Shown piece by piece: positions 10,327 through 21,300 of a stretch of 64,000 nt of DNA. The stretch comes from Costus lasius. Lineage: Eukaryota > Streptophyta > Magnoliopsida > Zingiberales > Costaceae. The stretch's first letter is position 1; each line of letters starts with the position of its first letter. A program made the position numbers and the translations under genes. The notes under the pieces were generated by a model. The model saw only the letters and a list, made by a program, of their open reading frames with translations, was not told the origin of the DNA and did not search any database. The DNA lies in contig CM050453.2 of the NCBI GenBank assembly GCA_027563935.2, forward strand, positions 67,254,018 to 67,318,017, in the 5' to 3' direction.

Positions 10327-12015
10327 TGATGGTTCCCCAAAGGGGGCGAAAACCCTGTGGTGGCGCAAAAAGGAAAGGGGGCAGCGGATAAAGGGTTTCA
10401 TAGGATCAATGAGCATGCATTATATGATCAACTTAACAAAACCGATTGTAAAGAAGTGATTCGATTCATACCATGGCCATTTCAAGATGGCGCCTTGGAA
10501 GTAAGAGAACAACGAAGATCTCCTCCAAATCGTCACACACAAGATGAAGATGTGCTTCTTCTTGTCGTCCCTTGTGCTAGCAAGGATCGTCCAAGGCGTC
10601 TTGATCGAATGCAAAGGGAAAGGAGAGCTTTTCTTCTTGGCGTTTTTCTCTCTTGTCGCCTTAGACTTCCTCTACACCAGAATGCCACTCGAATACAACC
10701 CAAGGAGGCGTCAAAGGCGTGAAGAGACAAGAGAGGGGCGACGTGAGATCATGGCCACGTTTGAGAAGTGCTATCCAAAAATAGCATCCCACTTCTCCAC
10801 ATGCGATCTTGGGTTTACCCCAATCGCAAATGCCACATCACCTTTGAACCATGCGCTCATCCATGAGCTGGTTCAAACCGATTTAGTCCACTAACCAAAT
10901 AAACCAAGAAATAAGTCCAGATCAAAATAAACCCTAAGGCTCTTGATCTGACCGTCAATCTCTCAATGCTCCTGATCTGACTGATCTAGCATTCATTCTC
11001 TCAATCGAAGCTTACCGATCTCAAGCCCTAATCAATCAAACATGATCAGACCAGATCTCACTTACAATCAGAGATTAAATCCCTTTAAACTGAACCCGAA
11101 TAATTCAGTCCATACGATCTGACTCAAGAAAGCCATATCATCAAATTGTGCGACCCTAAGGGTTTCCTTTAAATGTCGGTAACGATAACTTACGTTATCA
11201 CGATCAGTGAGGGGTATCTAGCAACACATCACTGTCTCCCGATATAAAGGAAAGAGTCTTCCAAGACTACACCCAAAAACAGCACAAGTGTGAATCAATT
11301 CACAAAGCATACAAATTTCCTTTACCACTGGATGTTCTTATTGGACAAGCAAGTCAAGCTTGTAACTCCAATATGATGAGCATGATTAGATCAGATGAAC
11401 ATAGTCATCTGGGTATGGCCATACACTTTCTCAATCATCTCATCCAGGGGGCCCCTTTAGAACATCACACTCCAATTAAGGAGACGGCAATCCTATGTCT
11501 ATCACTAGTGCCCTAACCTGACTCAAGCTCACCATCCAAGATAGTCTATAATCATTATATTTCAAATGATATTGAACTATCTCAAAATAATGACAATCAT
11601 CATTTAGAAAACACAAGTGATCTCAAGTCAGAGGAAATGTGCCACTTGTCGCATTCAAGGATTATTCACATTGTGACAAGCAATTGAATATCCAAGTAGG
11701 GTCTGTCCAGTACATCCAATGTACCCATGAGTCTACATCTTATTCCATGCTCGAAGCATCCTATAAGATTAGAACACATATTAGTCTTAACCATATCAAG
11801 GCTGTCTCATGTTCACCAAGATATCTCGACTAAGGACATAACTGCATGTCAGCCTAGCTGAACAGCTTTGAGACATTATTCAGAAGAACATATATTGCAG
11901 CAGACAATGTAGCTTACTGAATAACAACCATGCCTTTATAAACATAACAGTTTATTACATGATACTGTTACAATCCCAAGACCTCAAACATTAGTCTTAA
12001 GGGCATACCCCAACA
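10327..12015 (-). repeat. A2 5' LTR (1689 bp)
   Basis: Same length as the 3' LTR, with about seven substitutions. It ends at ACCCCAACA followed by the right GGCAT duplication. As the upstream LTR it would carry the active promoter. Confidence 0.96.
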
Positions 12016-13800
12016 GGCATATGGGTATATCAGTGGTAGATATACTGGACCGACCCGCTGTGAGGCAATGACTTGGTGTCACGAGTTATCCTCACAAGCG
12101 ATAGGAGATGCATTGATCCCTTGACTTGAGGTCATTGGCCATTCTATATGGTTAGGGATATGCTTTGTTACAACCTAACGCCTTGCCGTAGTTGGGAGGT
12201 AATAACGGTTGTCATTGGGCATGTCACAACCCATATGAGAAGGTCAATGCACAGACATAGGATTTGCCCCTTCCTAAGGGAAGCATGATATCCATGGAGC
12301 TCCTCTATGGTTCTATGACTGAAAGTGTATGGCCATACCCAAGTTAGACCTGATTTAGTCATAGCCATGAGATTGGATAGAAACAAGTGGTGACACACTT
12401 GGCCAATCGGATATCAGTTCGGCAAAGAGACCGTAATGCATCTGTACTTGGTTGCGATGATGGGGATGTCGATGTCGATATCCATTCTGATGACTTGAGT
12501 AGCAGCGATGCACTGCTAGGTGCCACTCACTGCTTGTGGTGACCTTAGGTCAGCACTGCCAACGTCAGAGGAACCTACAGGGTCGCACACCTTGATACTC
12601 GAGTTCTCGTATTGATCGGGTAGCCTTATGATCGAGTTATTGAATAACTCGGATCTGTTTTGGAGATTTCATCAGCGCCAATGGGCCTGATGAGATGGAA
12701 GAGAATTATTGGAGCCAACTTCCATTTATGGCATTTTAACCATGGTTAGCCCAATTTGACCATGGGTTAAATTGGATTGGATCCAAGGGCTTGGTTAACA
12801 TGAAAAATGGACCTTGGGCTGGGCCCATTGAAAAGGTTGGGCTTAATGGGCTTAAGGAGAAGAAAAGGGATGGTGCATGCTTAACCCTAGTTAGACTAGG
12901 GTTAGCGCCTATGCCTCATGTAAGTTTAATTAATCATGATAAAATAGGGGCTAATTAATTAATTAATTAGAGTCCTATTTTTGTGGGATTAAATGGGCTG
13001 ATTTATTTGAATTAATTAGAGTCCTAATTGGATTAGGATTTAATTAATTAAATAAATAATTAGAGTCCTAATTGGTTTAGGACTTGATTCAAAAATTTTG
13101 AATCTTGATCAAACCGCCCATATAAGTCCTAATTGGATTAGGACTTGTCTTGATCAAACCGTCCACTTGAATCCTAATTAGATTAGGACTTGATCAAGCG
13201 CTCACATGAGTCCTAATTAGATTAGGACTTGATTCCCTCTTTTCTCTCCTAGCCGCCCATTCAAATTGAATTTTAGCCACATCTTAAACCGCCTATGATC
13301 CCTATAAATGAGACCTTGGCCGCCCCTCTTGATACACAATCTTCTTGGAGGCATGATCAAAAGTGAGGGCATGAGCAAGGGCAAGAGGCAAGTGCAAAGG
13401 CTTTGGCGTGAGCTCCTCTCATCTTCCATCAAGTGACCGCAAGGGCTTCCTCCTCCTTTCCTCTTCTTGGGGCATACCTTCTTGGTGTTGGTGCAAGTTG
13501 CTTGGAGGACTCTCCTAAGGCTTGGATCTTCTTCTTGAGGCTAGCACCGGGCATGGAAGAAGAGGACTCTAGGTGATCCGTATGTGTTAGACTACAGAGG
13601 GCGCACGCTTGGGCACCTCTACGACATCGGCCTCATCTCACTTTAAAGGTATTTTCTATCTCATCGTGTCGACTCTTTCGCATGCTATCTTCACTGGGTT
13701 TTTGGGACTGGCCTATTTTGGGGATATTCTTCCACTGTGCTATGTATTTGTGTTGATAAAACTCTGAAAAATTATAAAATATCCCTGGGGTTTCCCAACA
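12016..13800 (+). repeat. B1 5' LTR, main part
   Basis: Continues from 2910 after the A2 insertion and ends GTTTCCCAACA at 13800. It shares with the A-family LTRs the palindrome GTATGGCCATAC (12327-12338), a stem-loop (12536-12556) and the GGGTCGCACA block. The 12975-13230 stretch is a degenerate repeat of GTCCTAATTGGATTAGGAC. A TATAAAT at 13303-13309 is a possible TATA box. Its second half is barely alignable with B1's 3' LTR. Confidence 0.86.
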
Positions 13801-16216
13801 ACAACTACTTCATCACATTTACTAATGACTTCAGTAGATACGGTTATGTCTATTTGATGAGACATAAGTCAGAATCCTTTGAGAAATTTAAGTAGTTTAG
13901 ACATGAAGTAGAAACCCAGCTCGGTAGATCTATTAAGACTTTTCGATTAGATCGTGGTGGAGAGTACCTGAGCGGTGAGTTCTTTGACTATCTTAGAGAG
14001 TGTGGGATTTTATCCCAACTCACTCCTCCTAGAACACCTAAATGGAATAGTGTGTCTGAGAAGAGAAATCAAACCTTGTTGAACATGGTTTGATCTATGA
14101 TGAGTCATGCAACTCTACCACCCACGTTTAGGGGCCATGCACTTGAGACAGCTTATCTCATACTGAATAATGTTCCATCTAAGAGTGTCTCCAAGATTCC
14201 GTACGAGGTATGGAATGGGAGACTCCCGAATCTCTCTTTTATCAGAGTATGGGGATGTGAGGCTTATGTCAAACGTCAGGATTTTAGCAAGCTAGAACCC
14301 AGATCTGATAAATGCGTATTTGTGGGGTATCCTAAGGAAACTAAAGGATATTACTTATATATTCCTAGCGAGAACAAAGTTTTTGTTGCTCGGGGTGTTG
14401 TCTTTCTAGACAAAGAATTTCTCATGAAAGAAGTCAGTGGGAGGAAGTTTAACTTGGACGAGGTCCATGTGCAACCACAAGACCTTGTGATGGAACCTGA
14501 GCCACCTGCACCGTTTGCTGGGCAACCAGAGGCTCAGACACAGGCCCCACGTAGGTCTGGGAGGATTCGTCATCCACCTGAGAGGTATGGATCGCTGCCG
14601 ACCCAACACGATGGGATCTTCATCATTGAGGATGAACCCAAGACCTATGATGAGGCGGTCGCTGGACTGGACTCTGAGAATTGGCTTGAGGCCATGAGAT
14701 CCGAGATGGATTCCATGTCGGCTAACCAAGTCTAGGATTTGGTTGAGCTACCTGATGGGGTAAAACCTATAGGGTGTAAATGGATCTTCAAGAGGAAGAC
14801 TGACATGGATGGCAACATCGTTACCTATAAGGGTAGACTTGTGGCTAAAGGATTCAAACAAGTCCATGGCGTGGACTATGATGAAACCTTTTCGCCAGTT
14901 GCCATGTTCAAATCCATTCGAATCTTGCTTGCTATAGCTGCATTTAACGATTATGAGATTTGACAGATGGATGTAAAGAGAGCATTCCATAACGGAAAGC
15001 TGACGGAGGATGTGTATATGACACAACCTGATAGCATTCAATAACGGAAAGCTGCAGAGGCCAATAAGGTCTGCAGGCTAAAGAGATCCATTTATGGATT
15101 AAAGCAAGCTTCTCGAAGTTGGAATCTTCGATTTGATGAGGCAGTAAGAGATTACGGCTTTATCAAGAGCGAAGATGACGCCTGTGTATACAGAAAATTC
15201 AGTGGGTGCTTGGTGATATTTTTGGTCATGTATGTCGACGACATACTACTCATCAGAAATGACATCCATAGTCTTCAAGCTGTGAACACATGGTTGGGGA
15301 AGTGGTTTGAGATGAAAGACTTACGGGAGGCTGCCTATATCCTAGGCGTGAGGATCAACCAGGATAGATCCAAGAAGCTCCTGGCCCTTTGTCAGAGTAC
15401 TTACATTGATAAGGTCCTGGAGAGGTTCAGCTTGGAGCAGTCTAAGAATGGATACCTTCCAGTGAGACATGGCCTTATTCTCTCCAAGAGCCAGTGTCCC
15501 ACACAGGCTGAGAGGGACAACATGAGTCGAGTACCCTATGCTTCGGCAGTAGGTTCGATCATGTATGCGATGTTATGTACTAGACCAGACGTGGCATATG
15601 CTGTGAGCATAACCAGCCGATACCAATCCAATCCAATCCTGGTCTACAACACTAGGTGGCTGTAAAGAACATTCTAAAGTATCTGAGAAGAACTAAAGAC
15701 TTGTTCTTGGTCTATGGGGGATAGGAAGAGCTCAGTGTTCAGGGCTACACTAACGCATCATTCCAGTCTGACCCTGATGACTTAAGATCGTAGAGAGGCT
15801 ATATGTTCAAGTTAAGTGGAGGTGCTATGAGCTGAGAGAGCTCTAAGCAGTCTATTATAGCTAATTCTATGACTGAGGCTGAGTATATAGTTGCTTCTAA
15901 GGTAGCCAAAGAAGCCGTTTGGATTTGGAAGTTCATTTCTGAACTTCAGGTGGTTCCAACTGCTGTGGATCTGATTGAGCTCTATTGTGACAACAATAAA
16001 GCGATGACATAGGCAAAGGAACCACGGTCTCATAAAAAATCCAAACACATACTTAGGAGATTTCACCTGATCTTGGAGATCATTGATAGAGGTGATGTCA
16101 AGATTAGCAGAGTTAACACAGACAACAATCTGGTAGACCCACTGACCAAGGCTTTGGCGCAGCAGAGGCATGATGGTCATACGAGGGACATGGGGTTGAG
16201 ATTTCTCAACAACTAA
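13801..16216 (+). pseudogene. B1 pol remnant (integrase core to RNase H)
   Basis: Starts inside the integrase core (YFITFTNDFSRYGYV) immediately after the LTR, so the PBS, leader, gag, protease and zinc-binding region of integrase are absent. It continues through integrase, the RSGRIR/PPERY linker, reverse transcriptase (YVDDI at about 15228-15245) and RNase H, ending at a TAA at 16214-16216. It is broken by many stops, for example TAG 13893-13895, TGA 14091-14093, TAG 14733-14735 and TGA 14961-14963. There is a frame disturbance near 15000-15060, where a roughly 22-base segment (14981-15002) is repeated at 15032-15053, and another near 15640. Integrase core DxxGGE is retained, but the region is clearly dead. 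It is closest to Angela/BARE polyproteins. Confidence 0.92.
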
Positions 16217-16226
16217 GTCTAAGTGC

Positions 16227-16237
16227 AAGTGGGAGAT
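16227..16237 (+). other. polypurine tract of B1
   Basis: AAGTGGGAGAT directly before the LTR start TGTTGTTGTATATGCCC; identical to the A-family tract. Confidence 0.85.
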
Positions 16238-16954
16238 TGTTGTTGTATATGCCCTTAGACCCATTGTTGGTCTTGGTTGTACTACTTGATATTGATATTT
16301 AAATATATCATTATGGCATTGTCGTTATTATGCTATGTTTACATCAGCGATTATGTACAAGGATAATAATGTCCCTGGAAATAGATGGTATATGTGCTCA
16401 AACGGTGTGTCCCCAGTCGAGTACCTGAGTGGATAAGGGACAGCTCTAGTACATATAAGATTGGTATATGAGCTGGTTAGGCACGGGGTGCTAATGCAGG
16501 CATATGGGTATATCAATGGTAGATATACAAGACTGACCCATAGTGAGGCTCTAACTTGGTGTCATGAATTAAGCTCACAAGTGACAGGAGATGCATTGAT
16601 CCTTTGACTTGAGGTCATTGACTCTTCTATATGGTTAGGGACATGCTTTGATATAACCTAACACCTCGCCGTAGCAGGGAGGTAATAACGGTTGTCATTG
16701 GCTATGTCACGACCCATATGAGAAGATCAATGGATAGACATAGGATTTGCCCCTTCCTGCAGGAAGCTTGATATCCATGGGGCCCCCCTATGGTTGCATG
16801 ACTGAAAGTGTATGGCCATACCCAGGTGAAAGCCTGATTTATTCATGACCATGAGATTGGGTGAAAATAAATTGGTGACACACTTTGTCCAATTGGATAT
16901 CAGTCTGGCAAAGGTACTGTAATGCATCGGTATCTTGTTGCGATGATGGGGATG
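16238..16954 (+). repeat. B1 3' LTR, first part
   Basis: Starts TGTTGTTGTATATGCCC. Palindrome GTATGGCCATAC lies at 16810-16821. Interrupted after GGATG (16950-16954) by C1; the same GGATG restarts the LTR at 19028. Confidence 0.9.
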
Positions 16955-17086
16955 TGATGTGTTCCGAAATGACACACTTTTAAATACAAGCAGGTAGACT
17001 CGTTTCAGGAGTGGCGACCAAAGGTATTGGCGTACAGGGCTATTGTCACTCCCTGGCATGGCTCCAAAAACTCGTTGTCCCTAACC

Positions 17087-19027
17087 TGTAGTGTCCGCAA
17101 GTGCACGGATACTTGAAGTAATAAAGTAAATATCGATCCCCAGAGAGACCTATGCTGTCATGTACCGAATAATTGATTTCTTCATATCTAGGCAATCGAA
17201 AAAGAGAAAGGGAAGCAAAGAGCAAAAACACGCGGGAGAATATTGTCAGAGAGAAATTGGGACTAGGGTTTCATTCTCTTGGATTTCCACGACTTGACAT
17301 ATAAAGATGTTCATCAATCGAATTCAAACATGATAAAGACTCAATTTACTTCAAAAAGGGATTATCTCACTTTCGTGCAGATAACCATGCAGAGATAAAT
17401 CTTTACTTTCGCGCAAGATTCATCCCAAGCTGAAGATAAGTAAATCATCAATCAAAGAACTCAAAGATTACTTTCGTGCATCCGAGTTCTAAGTTGATTG
17501 CCTCGAGTGAAATCTCGAGGATTACTTTCGTGCATCCGAGACTCAACACACATTTTACCTATGGTTCTCCAACGTTCCGATCCTCACTTTCGTGTAAGAT
17601 CTCCACGTTTGACACAATAACTCAATCCTAAGTTCATTAATATCATCATGGCAATTTAACTTACTAAAATAAAGAAATAAGAACTTAACCTAATTTCCTA
17701 CGGTGAGTTCCTATTAATCAATTTTAGGGTTCCAAGTTCTCAAGCAAATCACCTTTCGGTCCTTATTGTGAAAACTCTAAATCATTATGACAAAAAGCAA
17801 ACTAAGGAGAATCTTAGAGCAATAATCGCATAGGTAAAATTATCAAAGTAGAATAATCAGGATGAAAGGAAAAGATTATCTAGTCATTAAGAAAATCAAA
17901 GGGAATTACTCCCCCATGTCCCAAAATAAGTTTAAGATAGCATGGTGAAGGAATTACAAAATACCATAATTTTAGAAGATTAAAAATCAACAAGAAAGGA
18001 GTTTTAGGAAAATACAGCACGGCTGTGAAATATTTCACAACCGTAATTTGCAATGAAAGTGGTGAATAGTGGCGGCGCTTCTTCTTCCTTTGATTTCTCC
18101 TCAAATTGATCTCCTTTCGTTCTGAAACTTCTGGCACATTGTCTCTTTCTCTAGGCGAAGCTTCAGTATGAAAATCATTGCCGGAGGTGCTCTGGATTGG
18201 TCGCGGCGGTCGAACCCTAAGCGGCGGCATGTACCATGATTTCTCCCTCGATTATGGATGCAATTTGGGGCTTTTGGTGTCTACGTGATCCTCTCGTCGT
18301 AAGCTCTTTTTTCTTCTTACGGCATCCAATTTAGAGTTCTGGATCGCCTGCAATAATCTCCGCAAAAATTGGGCGTCGAAATCGACATTGGAGTCGCGTT
18401 CAAAAACAGAAATATGGCAGTGTAATAGTTCACGGCACTGCCGTAAAATCTCTCGAGTGTTCTGTTCTGAAAGTGTTGGGAAACACGGCACCGCAATATG
18501 GTTCACAACACTACCATAAAATTGGCTGAACTCTCTGGCCGGAAATGTCTGGAAAATACGGCCTGTGAAATAGTTTACGGCAGTGCCATAATTTCAGCAA
18601 TGGTCTCTGTTCTGAAAGTGCTCCGAAATACGGCCGTGTAAAATCTTACGGCAGTGCCGTATTTTTCACACAATCTTCTGATCTGAAGTTTTCCCAAATT
18701 ACGGTGGATGCTTTGATATTACGGTATCGTATGGAAATACGGTACCATAATATAGATTACAGCCCTGCCGTATTTTAGTTTGTTGCTCCGTTTTGCGTGA
18801 AATTTGTCATGTGAACTCCTCTTGATAATGGTAAGTCTTCCATGTATTTGATTTTGCTTGAAAACGTCTTAAAATAGTGTCTTTTTACCTGAAAATCAAA
18901 AACTAAAATAGAAGTAGATTTTGCAGTATTTGATAAATTCGGCATAAAAACAAGCAAAAGATCTTCAATTTAGCAAGAAAAGATATATAAAATGATACAA
19001 AATATACTATATATTTTGGTGTCATCA
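17087..19027 (-). repeat. C1 5' LTR (1941 bp) with palindrome array
   Basis: Plus-strand ends TGTAGTGTCCGCAAG and GGTGTCATCA, matching the C2 LTRs. Two sub-regions stand out: repeated 'actttcgtgca' motifs with intervening sequence (17360-17610) and, at about 18420-18780, several copies of ACGG...CCGT palindromes. No coding sequence is recognisable. Confidence 0.88.
18420..18780. repeat. array of paired palindromes in C1 LTR
   Basis: Repeated pairs of the type TACGGTACCGT and ACGGCAGTGCCGT at 60-80-base spacing, with variants such as CACGGCACCG. The array lies 250-600 bases from the LTR 5' end in element sense, that is in U3. C2 carries the same kind of array. Confidence 0.8.
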
Positions 19028-20241
19028 GGATGTCGATACTGATATCCATTCCGAAGACTTGGGTAGCAGCGATGCACTGCTAGGTGCCACTCACTACTTG
19101 TGATGACCTGAGTTCATCACTGCCAACGTCAAAGGAACCTACAGGGTCGCACAACTTGAAACTCGGGTTCTCATATTGATTGGGTAGCCTATTGATCGAG
19201 TTATTTGATAACTCGAATCTATTTGGGAGAATCCATCAGCCCCATTGTGCCTGATGAGATGGAAGGGACTTATTGGATCTAACTTCATTTTTGGGCCAGA
19301 TGGGCCCAATAGGCCATTTGGGCCAAATGGCCAAATGAAGTCTAAGCTTGGTGCATGGACTAATGGGCCTCTAAACCCAATGGGCGTGAAGCCTAGTTTG
19401 GGCATGAGGATTAATGGGCCTTAAGGCTTAATAGGCCTTGAGGCCCAATGGGCCGTCAAGCCTAATAGGCCATGACAATAAGTTGCCTAGCACAATAGAC
19501 ATCATGGTAAATTAAATACTACATTTAATTCTAGGAATTAATTTTGTATTTAATTATGTAATTCATTCTGAGTTTAATGATGAACTTAATTTTGAATTTA
19601 ATTCTGAATTTGAAGAGTCACATCATTAATGATCATTATGAGTCTTTATTTCAAGGTTTTAATGAGTCATTATGAGACTTTAATTCAAAGTTTAATTCTA
19701 TAATTAGTTTTGAATTTAATTCTACAATTAATGATAAATTTATTACAGAGATTAATTCTGAATTTAATTCAGAATGCGAAGGGTTGCTATGAATTCTATA
19801 AAAGGAGGAGAGGGGTTTAGAGTTGGCGCCTATTCAATTGGAAAGAGATTTTTCTCCTTAGCGCCTACTCCCTTCTCCCCTCTCCTCTTGGCATTTGCAA
19901 ATGTTGGACCTTGGTGAAATTTCCATCACCTCTCCTTGGCCTCTTCTCTTAGAGGGTGGCACAAGTTCTTGAGGACTCCCTGAGGAGTGGATCTTCTTCC
20001 CGAGGCTAGCACCGGGCGTGGAAGAAGAGTTCTTGAGCGTTGGCTGTGTGCGAGACTGTAGAGGGCGAACATTTGGGCGCCTGCATCGCATCCTTCGCAT
20101 CGCTTCACGATATCATCTCCTACTCACCGTGTCGATTTCTTCGCATGACTCGATCTTCTGGGTTTTTGGGACTTGCCTGTTTCGGGGATTGCTTCCGCTG
20201 TGCTTGTTTTAAAATTTTAAAATCCTCGGGGTTTCCCAACA
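19028..20241 (+). repeat. B1 3' LTR, second part
   Basis: Resumes at GGATG and ends GTTTCCCAACA at 20241. Contains the hairpin GTGATGA...TCATCAC (19100-19120), an AT-rich stretch of repeated 'aattctgaatttaa' motifs (19500-19790) and a possible TATA box TATAAAAG at 19797-19804. The final 400 bases align with B1's 5' LTR; the middle does not. Confidence 0.88.
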
Positions 20242-21300
20242 CCTGCACGATGTGAAGTCATATTATTGGGATGAGCCGTACTTATACCGGAGATGCGCAG
20301 ACGGGTTGTACAGACGGTGTGTACCAGAGGTGGAGGTGTATGATGTGTTGACTCATTGCCATGCATCGCCCTATGGAGGACACGCTGCGGCTGTAAAAAT
20401 GACATTTAAAGTCCTACAGTCAGGTTTGTATTGGCTCTCTCTGTTTCATGACGCTAAACAATTTGTTTCAACTTGTGACAGCTGTCAACGAATCGGGAAC
20501 ATCTCGAGAAGGAACGAGTTGCCTCTGAATGACATGCTAGAAGTGGAGATTTTTGATGTATGGGGTATAGATTTTATGGGACCCTTCCCATTCTCATGCG
20601 GCAAGCGGTATATAATTATTGCCGTCGACTATGTGTTGAAGTGGGTAGAGGCATCTGCCGAAGCCAGCAACGACTCCAAGGTGGTCACGAAGTTCATGAA
20701 GCGAGTGATTTCTCCCCGATTTGGAGTCCCGCGCATATTGATAAGTGAGGGAGGGTCCTACTTCATTGAGAAAAGGTTTGGAGCATTATTGAAGAAGTAT
20801 GGGGTAAAACACAAGATTGCCATGCCGTACCATCCTCAGACGAGTGGTCAAGTAGAAGTCTCCAATAGGGAAATTAAGTAGATATTGGAAAAGACTGTAT
20901 CTCGATCACGGAAGGATTGGGCATTGAAGTTACCCGATGCTCTGTGGGCTTACAGGACTGCATTTAAGACACCCCTAGGTATATCTCCTTTCCAACTTAT
21001 TTGTAGAAAATCCTACCACTTACCTGTTGAACTTGAGCACAGGGCGCACTGGGCCATCAAGCAAATCAACTATAACTTTAAAAGTGCAAGCGAAAGGAGA
21101 AGACTGCAACTAGACGAAATGGATGAGATGCACCTCTACACTAATGAAAATGCCAAGATTTACAAAGCTCGTACCAAGCATTTGCATGACAAACACATAT
21201 TCAAGAAGGAGTTTCACGAAGGGGACAAAGTGCTGCTCTTCAACTCGAGACTTCGCCTCTTCCCAGGAAAGCTTCGCACGAGATGGTCTGCATCGTTCAT
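20242..21300 (+). pseudogene. D: Athila-like gypsy integrase, N-terminal and core part
   Basis: Plus-strand Ty3/gypsy integrase, in frame from CTG at 20243. A zinc-binding region ([10 protein letters not shown] ... CDSC) is followed by the core: D in [10 protein letters not shown], then ISEGGSYF where the catalytic aspartate is normally found (here glutamate), then E in TSGQVE. A TAG at 20879-20881 breaks the frame after SNREIK; translation of the following bases continues as ILEKTVSRS. The protein is cut at WSASFIV by insertion of C2 at 21301; the last five bases TTCAT are C2's target duplication. It resumes at 38004. The upstream protease, RT and RNase H are not in the window because B1 interrupts the element just before integrase. 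Confidence 0.93.

Larger units (their letters stand above)
2911..12015 (-). mobile_element. A2: complete Angela-like copia element, 9105 bp
   Basis: Minus-strand element with both LTRs (2911-4599 and 10327-12015, each 1689 bp), PBS, leader, one gag-pol frame and PPT. A perfect 5-bp target duplication GGCAT lies at 2906-2910 and 12016-12020, inside B1's 5' LTR. I counted seven substitutions and no indels between the LTRs (about 0.4%), so the insertion is recent. The gag-pol frame has two nonsense codons, so the copy cannot make its own full polyprotein but keeps all cis elements. Confidence 0.97.
16955..19027 (-). mobile_element. C1: Athila-like gypsy element collapsed by internal deletion
   Basis: Inserted in B1's 3' LTR with a 5-bp duplication GGATG (16950-16954 and 19028-19032). 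It consists of a full LTR (17087-19027) and a 132-base leftover at 16955-17086. The leftover begins with a degenerate LTR-like end (TGATGTGTTCCG, compare TGTTGTGTCCGC of C2) and ends with a decayed primer site (17051-17066, element sense TGGAGCCATGCCAGGG, compare the tRNA-Asp site of C2). I read it as a minus-strand element whose 3' LTR and internal region were almost wholly deleted. Confidence 0.78.
2810..20241 (+). mobile_element. B1: diverged Angela-related copia element, heavily interrupted
   Basis: Plus-strand copia element whose visible parts are 2810-2910 and 12016-13800 (5' LTR), 13801-16216 (pol remnant), 16238-16954 and 19028-20241 (3' LTR). A1 and A2 interrupt the 5' LTR and C1 interrupts the 3' LTR. 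There is no primer-binding site, gag or protease: the 5' LTR end is fused directly to integrase. The two LTRs are far more different from each other than the LTR pairs of other copies. The right flank is CCTGC, inside the integrase of D; the left end is outside the window. Confidence 0.85.

Noticed and set aside
20018..20255. 64- and 71-codon frames at the end of B1's 3' LTR
   Set aside because: They run through the LTR terminus and use no gene-like context; homologous region of the 5' LTR does not keep them.
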